DNA of 64,000 nt. It comes from Ctena decussata (lineage: Eukaryota > Mollusca > Bivalvia > Lucinida > Lucinidae). Location: the NCBI GenBank assembly GCA_963989385.1, contig OZ022502.1:51763454-51827453 (forward strand), read 5' to 3'. Positions 32,485 through 42,678 of this stretch are shown here, piece by piece. The notes under the pieces are model-generated. The model searched no databases and was not told where the DNA came from. It was given only the letters and a program-made list of their open reading frames with translations. Each line of letters begins with the position of its first letter. Position 1 is the stretch's first letter. A program made the translations under genes and the position numbers.

Positions 32485-33360
32485 TGGCATGCTCCATATT
32501 GCTATACTGCACACCGTGAGACTTTGGTGGCACAATACTTCTTCCGGGCCACGACAAATGGCACCTATGGGCAATTAGACCATGAATCGTACGGGCTACG
32601 AGTCACTTTTTTCCGTTCTTCTCATGGAGCAAAGTAAATTCCTTTCTGTTCATATTTCTGGGTGTATATATATTGATAGTCAACAAGTGGAATTCGAGAT
32701 TATCAAAAGAAAAGAAAAAATACTGGCGGATCAACGAGTCCTAAAGCCCGAATGAGAATTTCCTTCGGAAACCGAAAGAAAAATTCAAAAGGCCAAAACG
32801 TCTAAGGGATATGTTTGTTAGTGCAAAGCTCAACTCAGAACCTAATGATGATGGGCCCATTGGGAAGCCAAAGCCTTGTGATAACAAAAGATACATTACA
32901 CTACCTCTAGAAGTCAATCCAGTTAGCTGGGTCATCATCTGGAGCAAACGAAAACCTCAAGAGACAGGCAGACTGCAAATCCTAAAATATCAATAAAACG
33001 TGCCCTAAAAGAACGAATGAATGGCAACCGCTCGGATTGGACGGAACGACGATATCAGAGGTCGCATGCCGCCGAGCTCTCACTTATATGACCACGACTT
33101 TAATAGCCATGTCTCCCTCAGTTGCATCGATAAAAATACTCATTGGTCGAATGAGACCAGAAAAGCTCGTGAGAGCTACTGGATCCGACGACCAAACACC
33201 ATAAACCATGGTATTAACAATAAGGGTCACTAGGCTAGACAAACAAAAAAGCAGGTTATATCAATGCACACAGGCGATTTGTCTCATCGTCCTTTGTGGG
33301 TCGGCAGGAAGCAGCGTAGATGCCGTGAAACTGTCTACACTGAAGCGTCTCATTAACAGT
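32485..33360. other. Unannotated spacer
   Basis: Short open frames on both strands overlap at 32741-32996; neither has a recognised domain. Nothing is called. Confidence 0.45.
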
Positions 33361-33800
33361 GGGCTACTGTAGGGCAGTGGGTATGCTGTGCTTGTAGGTG
33401 TGGTATAGGGTTGACTTGATTTTCTCCTCCAAATTATCTTATCTCCCCTCTCTCCCTCTCTTTGACAGATGGCTAAAAAACTGAAATACTGCCACACACG
33501 ACCGTTAAATCCAATATACCCACCATGTGTAAAAGAGTGGCCGTAGATGCTGTCAGTCTTTGGCATTGGGACTATTACCAATAAGGTCAAAGATAGGCAA
33601 GGACCTGCTGTGTTTGCAGTAGGTGCGGGATGTTTCTTTGTTTTCCTCCTCAATTCACTTGTTCTTTGTGTTTTACGCTCTATCATCCCATCGAAATTTC
33701 CCTTCGTTGTCCCTCTGAGTAAACTCTGGTGCCGTTTAGCCCAAAGCAATATTAATTGTAATGCAGTTCCGCATATTGCTGCAGAGTGAGACCGGACTTT
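33361..33800 (+). mobile_element. SINE-like family A, two diverged copies
   Basis: The first (about 33361-33525) shows CTGTGCTTGTAGGTGTGG, the CTCCCTCTCT tract, CTGAAATACTG and GACCGTTAAAT. The second (about 33560-33800) shows GGACCTGCTGTGTTTGCAGT and AGGTGCGGG with a poorer 3' half. The 184-codon minus-strand frame spanning both is antisense read-through. Confidence 0.5.
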
Positions 33801-34482
33801 TGTACATATCTGCATTTTAATACTATGATTTTTGTAGCGTTGTGGTTGTTCGTTTATTTACAAGACATTACAAATTCTATTAATGGGCAAACTGTGACCA
33901 AAGGGTCCACTTGAATCTAGTTTTAGCATATTAAGTTAAATAATTTGACGTGCATGGTCCCCGCTAAGTGGTTACATTGTTCAGTTGTTGTTTTTTTTTT
34001 TTTTGTTTTTTTTTTGTTTTTTCTTTTTTTAATCTTCTCTTCGTTCTGGTCATTTTTTTTATTATTGTTTCTTTTTTTTTATTTATTTATGATTGGATTA
34101 TATAGGCAAAAGCGTTCCGATAAAACAAATTATGTACTGTTAACGACTGAATTCCATTTATAAGCGATTTCAAATCATTTTGGCATCCTGAGTTAATCCA
34201 GTGCTACCGAAATACTGGGTTTGTTAGATGTAACACCGATAATAACTTTATTTACGAATAGATTTTAAAGAAGACTTAAAAAATATCTAGTGGTAATAAA
34301 GTACAGCACGTTCATGGTACACACATGTTAAATTTATTGAAACCGAGTTATTTAGATCCACATAAAACATAACTTGTAATAATTAATATACCGTAAAATC
34401 CTACTGCCAAATAATTATTGTTCGTTCCAGTTTTCCTTTAGACTGTTTGTCAACCACACAGCCTTAATATTGAATTGATATT
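33801..34482. other. T-rich spacer
   Basis: A long T-rich stretch lies at 33985-34090. No gene recognised. Confidence 0.5.
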
Positions 34483-34717
34483 TGAGCCGCGACACAAAAA
34501 CCAACAAAGTGGCTGTGCGCCCAGCGCAGACTCAGATCAGCCTGGGCATCCGCCCAGCCTGATCAGAGTCTTGGCTGTCCGTATGGAGGTAGCTTAGACC
34601 CTAAGCAACCTTTTAAGCGCTTAGCGAAGAATCTAATCGGATTGGGAGGATGCCCAGGCTGAGCTGAGTCAACGCTGGGCGCACAACCACTTTGTTGGTT
34701 TTCTTTGTCGCGGCTTA
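34483..34717. mobile_element. Foldback MITE, TGAGCCGCGACA family, copy 5
   Basis: TGAGCCGCGACACAAAAACC at the left (a few bases lost against the consensus) and TTTCTTTGTCGCGGCTTA at the right, with family interior. Confidence 0.85.
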
Positions 34718-35119
34718 ATTATGTCAATATCTAGTACTGCGCAGTCTATTTATACCTACATGTACATGGCTCGTCTTAAGACGAATTCTATTTATAGGTC
34801 CAGCTCATGCACCGTACAAAATCTATGTATTGGACCCTGGTATTTTTTGTAATTCTTTTCCACCATTGATACTGGACCAGGCCATTTCCAATATAAAAAC
34901 ATATTTTGTATAATTATGTTGGCTAAGTGACGGGGCAGACTTTAATCAGACTGCTCCATAAAGAGCAGTGTGATCTGGATCTCCGCGGTTTGTTCAGGAT
35001 TGTCTGTCTCAATACATAAAGATTAACGGTAGATCTCGACTTAAGACGAAGCACAGTAATGAATATAGTATTCGCTCGTTTTATCAAAACTAATAAGGGT
35101 CCATGGGTTTAATTTCCCG

Positions 35120-35728
35120 CCTGACGTAGTAAATATGGTGTTCGCCGTTAACGCAGGGTGTCGCGAGATCGAGTCCCAAAGGCGGAATATGTTTGATCGA
35201 TTTTTCTCATCCAATGGACCAGAAAATACGCACCCAGTTTGCTCTGAGCTGGAAAAAAGTGATATTAGGATAGCGGTCGGTGATTACAGTGTCACTGAAT
35301 GTCGGGGTTGGCGTCCGCCTTATCAACCAGAAAAACTGTACATGTGCAAGCAAAACACAACACACACTGAGCCTGATATGAGCCGCAGCACGACAAAACC
35401 AACAAAGTGGCATGTGCTCCCAGCGCAGACTCAGATTAGCCTGGGGAACCGGCCAGTCAGAGCAGAGTCTTCGCTGTCCTTTTACAGGGTAGCTAATGAT
35501 CTAAGCTTACAGGGTAGCTAATGATCTAAGCTTACAGGGTAGCTAATGATCTAAGCTACCTCCAGTGCGACAGCAAAGACTCTGCTCAGACAGGGCGGAT
35601 GCCCAGGCTGATCTGAGTTATCGCTGGGCGCACATGCCACTTTGTTGGTTTTGTCGTGTCGCGGCTCATATATGGTTTCGTATTCATGGACTGTGGCCTC
35701 ATTAAACAAGCACGATAAGACAAACAGT
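35120..35728 (+). mobile_element. tRNA-derived SINE, copy 1, split by a MITE
   Basis: The head reads GTGTCGCGAGATCGAGTCCC (B-box-like). The body (CAATGGACCAGnAAAT, GAGCTGGAAAAA, GCGGTCGGnGATTAC, CAAAACACAAC) aligns with 46488-46960 and resumes after the MITE with GGACTGTGGCCTCATTAAAC. The MITE occupies 35379-35668. The plus-strand frame at 35135-35521 runs across the SINE-MITE junction and is not a gene. Confidence 0.65.
35379..35668. mobile_element. Foldback MITE, TGAGCCGCGACA family, copy 6, inside a SINE
   Basis: Ends TGAGCCGCAGCACGACAAAA and TTTTGTCGTGTCGCGGCTCA. It is longer than its relatives because a 25-bp unit (ACAGGGTAGCTAATGATCTA plus AGCTT) is present three times in tandem at 35484-35558. 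Confidence 0.9.
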
Positions 35729-36370
35729 TACAACATTTACAATGGGTGGGGAGGTGAGACAATGAATGTGATCCGTCGTCATTTACTCTGTATTTCTACA
35801 ATAATATTAAGTTTACGTATTATCAAATTTGACACAAATAATGCCCTGACAATTTTATGAGAAACTCCAGGATGTCTTATTTGTTTTAAATCATCGAAGT
35901 CATTTACAATCATGAAAGTCTTGTGAAAGTGAAAAGCTTGCAGATATATTTACGATGAAATAATACAAATGCAAGAGCAATGGGGCTTTAGATTCAAGGA
36001 AAACAATGCTTTGCTGTATAAATGGCTTAAAATCAGCAAATAACATCATGAGTGAAAGTTTTCATTATAATCATTTTGAAAGACCATCGTCCCTGTATCG
36101 TCCCTGTATCATCTACAGTGTTTCAGAAAAATATGCCGACGGTTGCACATTCCTCATGGTAAAATGTGAGCCTTGTCACGTAAAAAGTTTCCCCATGCCG
36201 TGTTCAAACAACCAAGACTTGGATCAGCCTGTAAATTAACCTACACTGACCAGAGCCGTGCATTTTGCCATAATACTTGATTGATGACATTATCAGTTTT
36301 TAACGTTACCAGGCACCAAAGGCACGTGGAGGCAACGCCAAACCGGAAAACCGGATTGACATCAGGCCCA
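35729..36370. other. Unannotated spacer
   Basis: The 77-codon frame at 36006-36239 has no recognised domain. Confidence 0.45.
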
Positions 36371-36512
36371 GAGGTTATAAAACTTGAGTACATTCTCAAA
36401 CTCAAAATAAAGCACATTGATTGGCTGCTTCCGAGCTAATGCTAATGCTCGGGAGCAGCCAATCAGTGTGCTTTATTTTGAGTTTGAGATTACTCTCAAG
36501 TTTTATAACCTC
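36371..36512. mobile_element. Palindromic MITE, GAGGTTATAAAACTTGAG family, copy 1
   Basis: Arms of about 65 bp open GAGGTTATAAAACTTGAGTA and run through AAATAAAGCACATTGATTGG to GCTGCTTCCGAGC; the other arm is complementary. The loop is a short ATGCTAATGCT-like spacer. Copies 2 and 3 are at 46612 and 46964. Confidence 0.92.
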
Positions 36513-36929
36513 GAACCCAGGTCAAGCACAATTCTCCATTTGTAATAATCTTACCTTGTAGTTTTTAAAAAGCTAGTGCGCTGATCAGACTCCGCCCACA
36601 AGTGCAATGTGCATGGATCCGAAGAAAGGTTTTCTAATGATGTTGCTCATATAACAAGACAAAAGAAAGGTTGTTCTTTGCATAAAGGGGCTGTTAAACA
36701 TAACAAACAGATTGTATTGATTTTAAATCTGCAATATTGGGGGCAATGAACGGCCTTAACCGTCTCGTTCTTAATGTGGTGATTATCACTTGTTTGTGGT
36801 GAATATAAAATCACAATATAGAAAATACAACATATCTTTCCAAAACTTAGCAAACGCCTTCCTTTTTACGTTATACCTTCATGACCAACAAATTCGATCA
36901 GTTTGAATTGATGGATTGTTTGGGGGTTG

Positions 36930-37130
36930 AACGGCCCTTTGAGACAGTATTTCAGTCTATATCGGGCCGGCTCCAGAGAGAGAGGGAGAAAGAAGAGAAA
37001 TGATGATCAAACAACTCCACTCGCACCTACTGCAAGCACAGCAGGCCCTTTCCCTAATATGTTACAAATCAGTTGGACGCCCCGGCACTGGAAGTAATAC
37101 GAAGCATCATATCACCACCCAACAACCCCA
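36930..37130 (-). mobile_element. SINE-like family A copy
   Basis: In reverse it shows CGGCCCTTTGAGACAGTATT, TCAGTCTATATCGGGCCG, a purine tract, GCACCTACTGCAAGCACAGC and CGCCCCGGCACTGG. Confidence 0.65.
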
Positions 37131-37304
37131 GATCAGTTTGAAAAATTGATATCTTTGGATATGAATAGAGCATTGTCTAACTGGTCTACCCTCATTCTTA
37201 CCTGTAGGCAGGCATGCACAGTTTGCGTACGTCTTCAGACAGGGTTTCTAACGAGATGGACCATGTAATGTTGAGCTTACTATAATTTATAGTGAATGGG
37301 TACA

Positions 37305-37700
37305 ATTGCAGGGAAAACAACTCTGCCATTTTCAGTTTTGCCTCTCTTGTCGAATTGGGGTAAACAACTCTTAAAGAAAAGAATTTGCTCCTCTAGCAGC
37401 AAGTTTTTTACTTTCAGTGTAGAGTGGAGTCGGGTAATTTCGGACATCGGGTAAATTCGGACATACCATTGCAAACAGTGAAAATCCAGATGAGACGGAT
37501 CATGAGCCGTCTCATCAGGATTTTCACTGTTTGCCCAGTTAATTTTGTTTAAATTCCAAATAACTGACATATAAAGGAAACAATGTCACTGTCCGAATTT
37601 ACCCGCAGTCCGAATTTACCCGACTTTCCTATACTCGACCCCATTTTGAAGGGCTTTTCCGTCCAGGGAAGCAAACAGGAAGTAAACTAGTCTGTTCGCC
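37305..37700 (+). repeat. GGGAAGCAA-family repeat, copy 6, interrupted
   Basis: The left part (CAGGGAAAACAACTCTGCCA to TTGCTCCTCTAGCAGC) and the right part (TTTTGAAGGGCTTTTCCGTC then CAGGGAAGCAAACAGGAAGT) flank the MITE at 37418-37639. Together they restore family order, so the MITE inserted into an older repeat. Confidence 0.75.
37418..37639. mobile_element. MITE with doubled CGGGTAAATTCGGACA ends, copy 1
   Basis: Each terminus contains two tandem 16-mers of the type CGGGTAAATTCGGACA, inverted between left (37431-37465) and right (37595-37623), then GTAGAGT/ACTCGAC-like outermost bases. An internal foldback pairs CAGTGAAAATCCnGATGAG with its complement. A second copy is at 53145-53356. Confidence 0.85.
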
Positions 37701-38214
37701 GTTGTTACATAAGGTAAAATGTGGATGATTGGACATTTCATACATTTAAATATTAGGACAAACTTGCCTAGAGAAACCAGTGCAGAAAATGTTTGGCATA
37801 TATACCATAGTGCAATTAAACTGTATGGTAAAGTCCGGTCGGGTAATGGCTGCGGCAGAGTTATCTCTTCAGATTTCGTAAAATGCAACATTTCGTGAGT
37901 CTGTTTAATTTTGCTTTAACTACTGAGAGACAGTGTCATATCAAATCAATTCTGTCTACTTTGAATTTTCTTCCAGTATTAAAATAATTCGTGTCGTTGG
38001 TTGAAGCCGAAATTGAATATACTAGCAGCGAAATGCAGACGTATCCATATAGCACATGGTGTGACAGAAAGAAAGTTATTTTGTTTTGTTGTTTCAAAGA
38101 CTTATTTCCCGTACTTTTTGCCTGTGATACGGCATCATCAAATGTGCGGGTAGCACCGGTGTTTAAATTGATTATGACTATACGCTTCACCAAAGTTGAG
38201 ACTTTACCCCTTTT

Positions 38215-38460
38215 TGGACTACAACCGGTGGTGGTCGGGTGGTGCGATGGTGCTGTGTGTAACTTCCAGTTCCGGGGCGTCCTGCTGATTTGGAACATTG
38301 TAGGGCAAGGGCCTACTGTGCTTGCAGTGAGTGCGGGTGGGGATTGCTTGGACATTTTTTTTTCTCGTCTATCGTTTCTCCTCTTTCTCCCTCTCTGGGA
38401 GACGGCCCAATATAGACTGAAATACTGTCTCAAAGGGCCGTTAAACCCGAAACAATCAAT
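38215..38460 (+). mobile_element. SINE-like family A copy
   Basis: A complete-looking copy: GGTGGTCGGGTGGTGCGATG, AACTTCCAGTTCCGGGGCGT, CCTACTGTGCTTGCAGTGAG, TCTCCCTCTCTGGGAGACGG, ACTGAAATACTGTCTCAAAG, GGCCGTTAAACCC. The antisense 165-codon frame is read-through. Confidence 0.75.
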
Positions 38461-38994
38461 CAGTCAATTAGACTACAATCCCGTTTATGGGGTATTAAGC
38501 AAACAGTGCTGACCCAGTTCAGATGCCAAAGAACGCCGCGTCTGATTAGACACTACACTGTTTACTTATAAAGGATTTTTTTCTGCAAAATAATATAAAA
38601 GTGAAAACATTTTCTAGAAACCCCTAAAACTAGAAATGGACTCATCTAAATAATAACGATGAATAAGTCCACCAGTCGAAAACGGGTTAAAGGCCTGGAA
38701 ATGTCAGTGTTTCCTGACAGTGACCAAGCAAATAGATTGCAACGCTGCAGTTAAGGTCACTTTGGTTCAATATTAGTCTGGTATAGAGCTAAACGTTGCG
38801 CATGTTGTATGTTTACTGACTGTAATTTGAGTTTCCTTCTGTATAGCAATCAAATCTGCAATAAATGACATTCTCGAACATTTGGGGTGCCATACTCAAT
38901 CACGTGATCGCAATCTCGTAAGATTAAAAGGGAATTATCCTCACGCAACTCGGTATTTAATAAACAAAGAGTTTTAACTACAAATGTGTCAGTG

Positions 38995-39225
38995 GGTGGT
39001 TGCGATCGGGCAATGGTGCTGAGTAACTTCCAGTGTTAGGGCGTACTACTAATTTGGATAATAGTAGGACAAGGGCCTACTGTGCTTGCAGTAGGCGCGG
39101 GTGGGGGCTCTTTGGACATTTTTCTCTCGTCTATCGTTTCTCTTTTCTTTCTCCCTCTCTCTGGGAGACGGCTCGATATAGCCTGAAATACTGTCTCCAA
39201 AACCTGTTAAACCCAAAACAGCTAG
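38995..39225 (+). mobile_element. SINE-like family A copy
   Basis: GGGTGGTTGCGATCGGGCAA, AACTTCCAGTGTTAGGGCGT, CCTACTGTGCTTGCAGTAGG and CTGAAATACTGTCTCC in family order, ending TGTTAAACCC. Confidence 0.75.
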
Positions 39226-40062
39226 CCAACAATGTGTCAGTAGAATACGGATGTCCCCGCCTAGTACCTTGAGTAGGAATGCGCATTCATTAAAGTACTG
39301 GCATTAGGTTCGTAGAGCCAGACTTGTTTTACAAAAAATGGAAAATCAAAGAAACATGAACTATAGGTCAAAGTGATTTACATGTATTTTGCAGTCAAAC
39401 CTCGGACACGAATATGACACAATCAAATTTTCATTATGACCTATTCGAATAGTTTATTTGCGAACTGTGACCTTAACATTTAAAATAGTGACATGGTCCG
39501 TTCGTGTAAGGACCACATTTGCAACATGTTTGATATTTGGTAAAATGTATGATCCACGCTAATGAGTCTGGTATGAGGTAGTTATACAAGTTTGTCCGCC
39601 CATACGACCAATCGTCCACTAACCAAAGCTCTTGGATTATCTCTTCAGTTGTACACACGCACAAACTCTGATATGGCTATTACCAAAGAAATTATTTTTT
39701 GTATATTTGTAAACGCCGGCAAATCAGACACAGACTGAATAAAATGATTGGCTTAAGCAGGGCGTCAGGTGACTTTTGGTCACGTTTTGAAAATATATAT
39801 TTTGTGGTGAAAATATAGGAAAAAATAGGAATCATTATTAGTAGGAACAAACAAGGGTAAGGTATCAGTAAAGATGAAAAAAAGTCTTTCACTCCTCTTG
39901 GAAACTGTAATAAAATCAGTTGCACATATGTACATTTATATCCCTGTCAAAGACAAACAACATTCCACAAAAGCATAGGATTTTTGTCACAATGTGTCTT
40001 TAAAGAATGTTCTGTCATTGTAAGAATCATCACTTTTTGTGTCCTATACAACTATACATGCT
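39226..40062. other. Unannotated, CpG-poor towards its right end
   Basis: No gene recognised. From about 39790 rightwards CpG becomes very rare and stays so through the decayed gene that follows. Confidence 0.45.
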
Positions 40063-40817
40063 TTACCCTCTCTTAGAACTGGATGACCCTTCATCATGTT
40101 TCCTGTCTGCTGAGGAGGCAGATTTCACAGTCTTTGTCTGAGAAGTTGACCTATCAATAGAACTAGACTTTACTTCTGAAGTATTGGCTATATCACTAGA
40201 ACTAGGGTTAACCACTGGGGGACCTTTAGAGAACCTGACTTCTTACTGGCTGCAGATTTTAGTTTCTGACTTTTCAGGAAGAGAAGGAACCTGCCTTGCT
40301 TGACTGACACAAGATTTGGGCTTATGAGAAGCTGACTTATCAACTGAAGTTGAACTGTAAGTCTTAGTTTCTTTGCCAAGTGCAACTCGAGAAACTTATG
40401 GTATACTGTCATTCTGCAAACTTTCAACATGAGCTGTCCCAACAGACTTTCCCTCTGCATGAGCAAACAATAATGACTTGTAATATCGGAACCATACCTC
40501 ATCATATTTTTGAGACCAATATCTGATCAGAAGATCCATTTGTTTCTTAATCTGGGTCTGAGTTTTACCATCATACTGGACTGTAAAGAAAGTGTTTGAA
40601 TCTCTGCTATCATAAACTAAGGCTTAAGTGACAGAAGGACCTTAACTTGATAAGAGGTACTGAGGTAGGACAGATTTGTTCTGCTCATACTAAAATCTTC
40701 AGCTATAGGAAATTTAAATATAGCCATAAAAGTTTCTGAGAACCCATCTTTAGCTATAAAACATAATAGAAATGGCACACATTGCTGCCCAGATGGCTTC
40801 AGCAGAAATAGAGGATC

Positions 40818-41170
40818 TTACATGAGTGCTCATGTATTATTGAATTTATTAAACGAGTTTGGAAAAAGATAAGATGCGAGGCTTTGCCGAGCATCTTATC
40901 GTTTTTCCCAAACGAGTTTAATCAAGTCAATTATACGTGAGCACGAATGCAAGATTCTATTTATCATATGAAACTAAAATCGCGTTTTATTAGCATTTTT
41001 TGCACTAAAACGCACAGTATCGCCATTAGGAAACGTGACGTTCTTATGGACGTCAACGCTTAATGTTACGACGTAATTTGCATATTTAATCCACTGGTGG
41101 ATTACCGTTTTTAATGCATGGCTTTATTACACTCTCAGATACGACGTCATATGATAAAGAACATTCTCTT
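40818..41170. mobile_element. Foldback-core element, GACGTCATATGATAAA family, copy 3
   Basis: It opens near TTATTGAATTTATTAAACGA, has the palindromic core AAGATGCGAGGCTTTGCCGA with complement, and ends TACGACGTCATATGATAAAG. It interrupts the decayed gene on the minus strand. It is CpG-rich while its surroundings are CpG-poor. Confidence 0.8.
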
Positions 41171-41406
41171 AGGCAAAAGTAAAACTCAGTACAGAGGGTT
41201 ATTTTATGGATGAAGTTTCAGTGGTCTAACTGGAAGGCCCTGCTACTTCTGAAGCTGAACTATTATTTTAATTCACTTTGGAATTCTCTAATTTGGCTAA
41301 GGTTGAACTGTCACTTTTGTTTGTCTTGGTGACAGAAGAGATTCAATGAGTCTCTTATGATCGGCTCCTTTAGCATGTTGGAGAATTTGCTTTACATCAC
41401 TGTTCT

Positions 41407-41664
41407 GGGGCCGTATTCATAAAACAATTTAAGTCGTTGCTATGCGGTTGCTAAGGCTAAATATCTATGTTGCTGTGGTGTTGCTAAGGGTAAATTTCTA
41501 TGTTGGAGATTCCGTACAACTATGAAATTTGGTCTGGAGGAACAGTCTTGCAAAGACTGTTCCTCCAGACCAAAATTTCATAGTTGTAGGGAATCTCCTG
41601 TATAGATATTAAGCCTTAGCAACCGCATAGCAACGACTTAATGGGCTTTATGAATACGGCCCCT
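41407..41664. mobile_element. Foldback MITE, GGGGCCGTATTCATAAA family, copy 2
   Basis: GGGGCCGTATTCATAAAACA at the left and CTTTATGAATACGGCCCC at the right. The central palindrome has arms GGAGGAACAGTCTT/AAGACTGTTCCTCC. It lies within the zinc-finger part of the decayed gene. Confidence 0.92.
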
Positions 41665-41715
41665 ATTTTGCATATTGTACATGTTCCCTGAAAGTCAGTG
41701 TTTTCTCACGCAGCA

Positions 41716-42678
41716 TAATTGAAGCTGATGGCCATTGTATCACCTTCAATTAAACTTAGTTTTATTTCCAAGCATGAAAAAAAAAACAGTTCCAAGATTC
41801 TAATGGTGTACGAGGGGTGATCATTATATTATAACAACACCTTTCTAGATTAGTAAATTTCATACATAAATAAGTATCCTTTATGTAATACAAAAGAGTG
41901 TCTTTTGAGGCTCGGGATGGGGGGTCTTCTGTATCCTCTCTATTCCTTTTCATTTCCAAATACTGTTTGTCTTCACCATAGGTTCCTATATTGTTCAGAA
42001 TGCTAAGAACTATTCAGCTTGTAGGTTCCCTATTAAAGTGAAGCGGCAGACTAATGACAAATATTTCAGACAACGACAGTCAGAGCTAAAGAAATAAATC
42101 TTATAAAACTGAGGTCAATAACTTTAAAGGACACAGTGGACAACATGCTGATTATGATATAAGCATGATTAGAAGTATAAAATACTACTAACGTCAAAAA
42201 CTGGAATTACACTGAGCTTAATGTTCCTTAGCGCAGTTTGCAAACACTAAAGACACGGTTTGGCGCAGAACTCTTTTTTGCGCGCATTAACTTGGCCCGT
42301 AGGAATCAGTGGTGAACAGTAAAGCTCTCACTGGACGACGTAGATGTTCTGTTTAAAGGCTTCTCTGTCAGCAAATGTGCAAAGAACATTTTAAGCGTGT
42401 TTCGGCTTATTTATGTCTCAGAAACCATTGTTAAATGAACGTAATCGATGAGCGCTTCCTTCGTCAAGTCTGAAGTAATTCGCAGAAGGTAATAATTACA
42501 ACTGAATGCAGTAGTTTACATTCAGACCAAGGGCGCTTTTTGCTATTCAAAATAGCATTGTTGGCTTAATTTAGAATATATTTCTCTATATAGTTCTTTT
42601 TGTGTGCATGCTGTTTCTATTTGTAATTTTTTTATATTTATCATTGTCTTCTAATCTATTTATAGTCAGAAAGCAGGG
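41716..42678. other. Unannotated spacer
   Basis: No gene or element recognised. CpG returns to ordinary frequency from about 42190. Confidence 0.45.

Larger units (their letters stand above)
40063..41715 (-). pseudogene. Decayed zinc-finger/Ser-rich gene, split by two MITEs
   Basis: Reading the minus strand from about 41712, TDFQGTCTICKI is followed, across a MITE at 41407-41664, by NSDVKQILQHAKGADHKRL. Together these suggest a C-x2-C...H-x5-H zinc finger. A Ser-rich stretch follows (to about 41165), then a second MITE, then DPLFLLKPSGQQCVPF (from 40817) and, after a frameshift near 40620, FFTVQYDGKTQTQIKKQ and WSQKYDEVWFRYYKSLL. A Ser-rich tail (VKSASSADRKHDEGSSSSKR) ends at a stop at 40063-40065. 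In-frame TAA stops at 40396-40398 and 40243-40245 and others upstream are mostly of the kind CAA or CAG to TAA or TAG. The non-MITE parts are CpG-poor. I do not recognise the parent protein; a transposon-derived or nuclear zinc-finger protein is possible. Confidence 0.6.

Noticed and set aside
33261..33815. Minus-strand 184-codon frame
   Set aside because: It is antisense to two SINE-like copies; the similar frame at 37936-38433 has the same cause.
35135..35521. Plus-strand 128-codon frame
   Set aside because: It spans the SINE-MITE junction.
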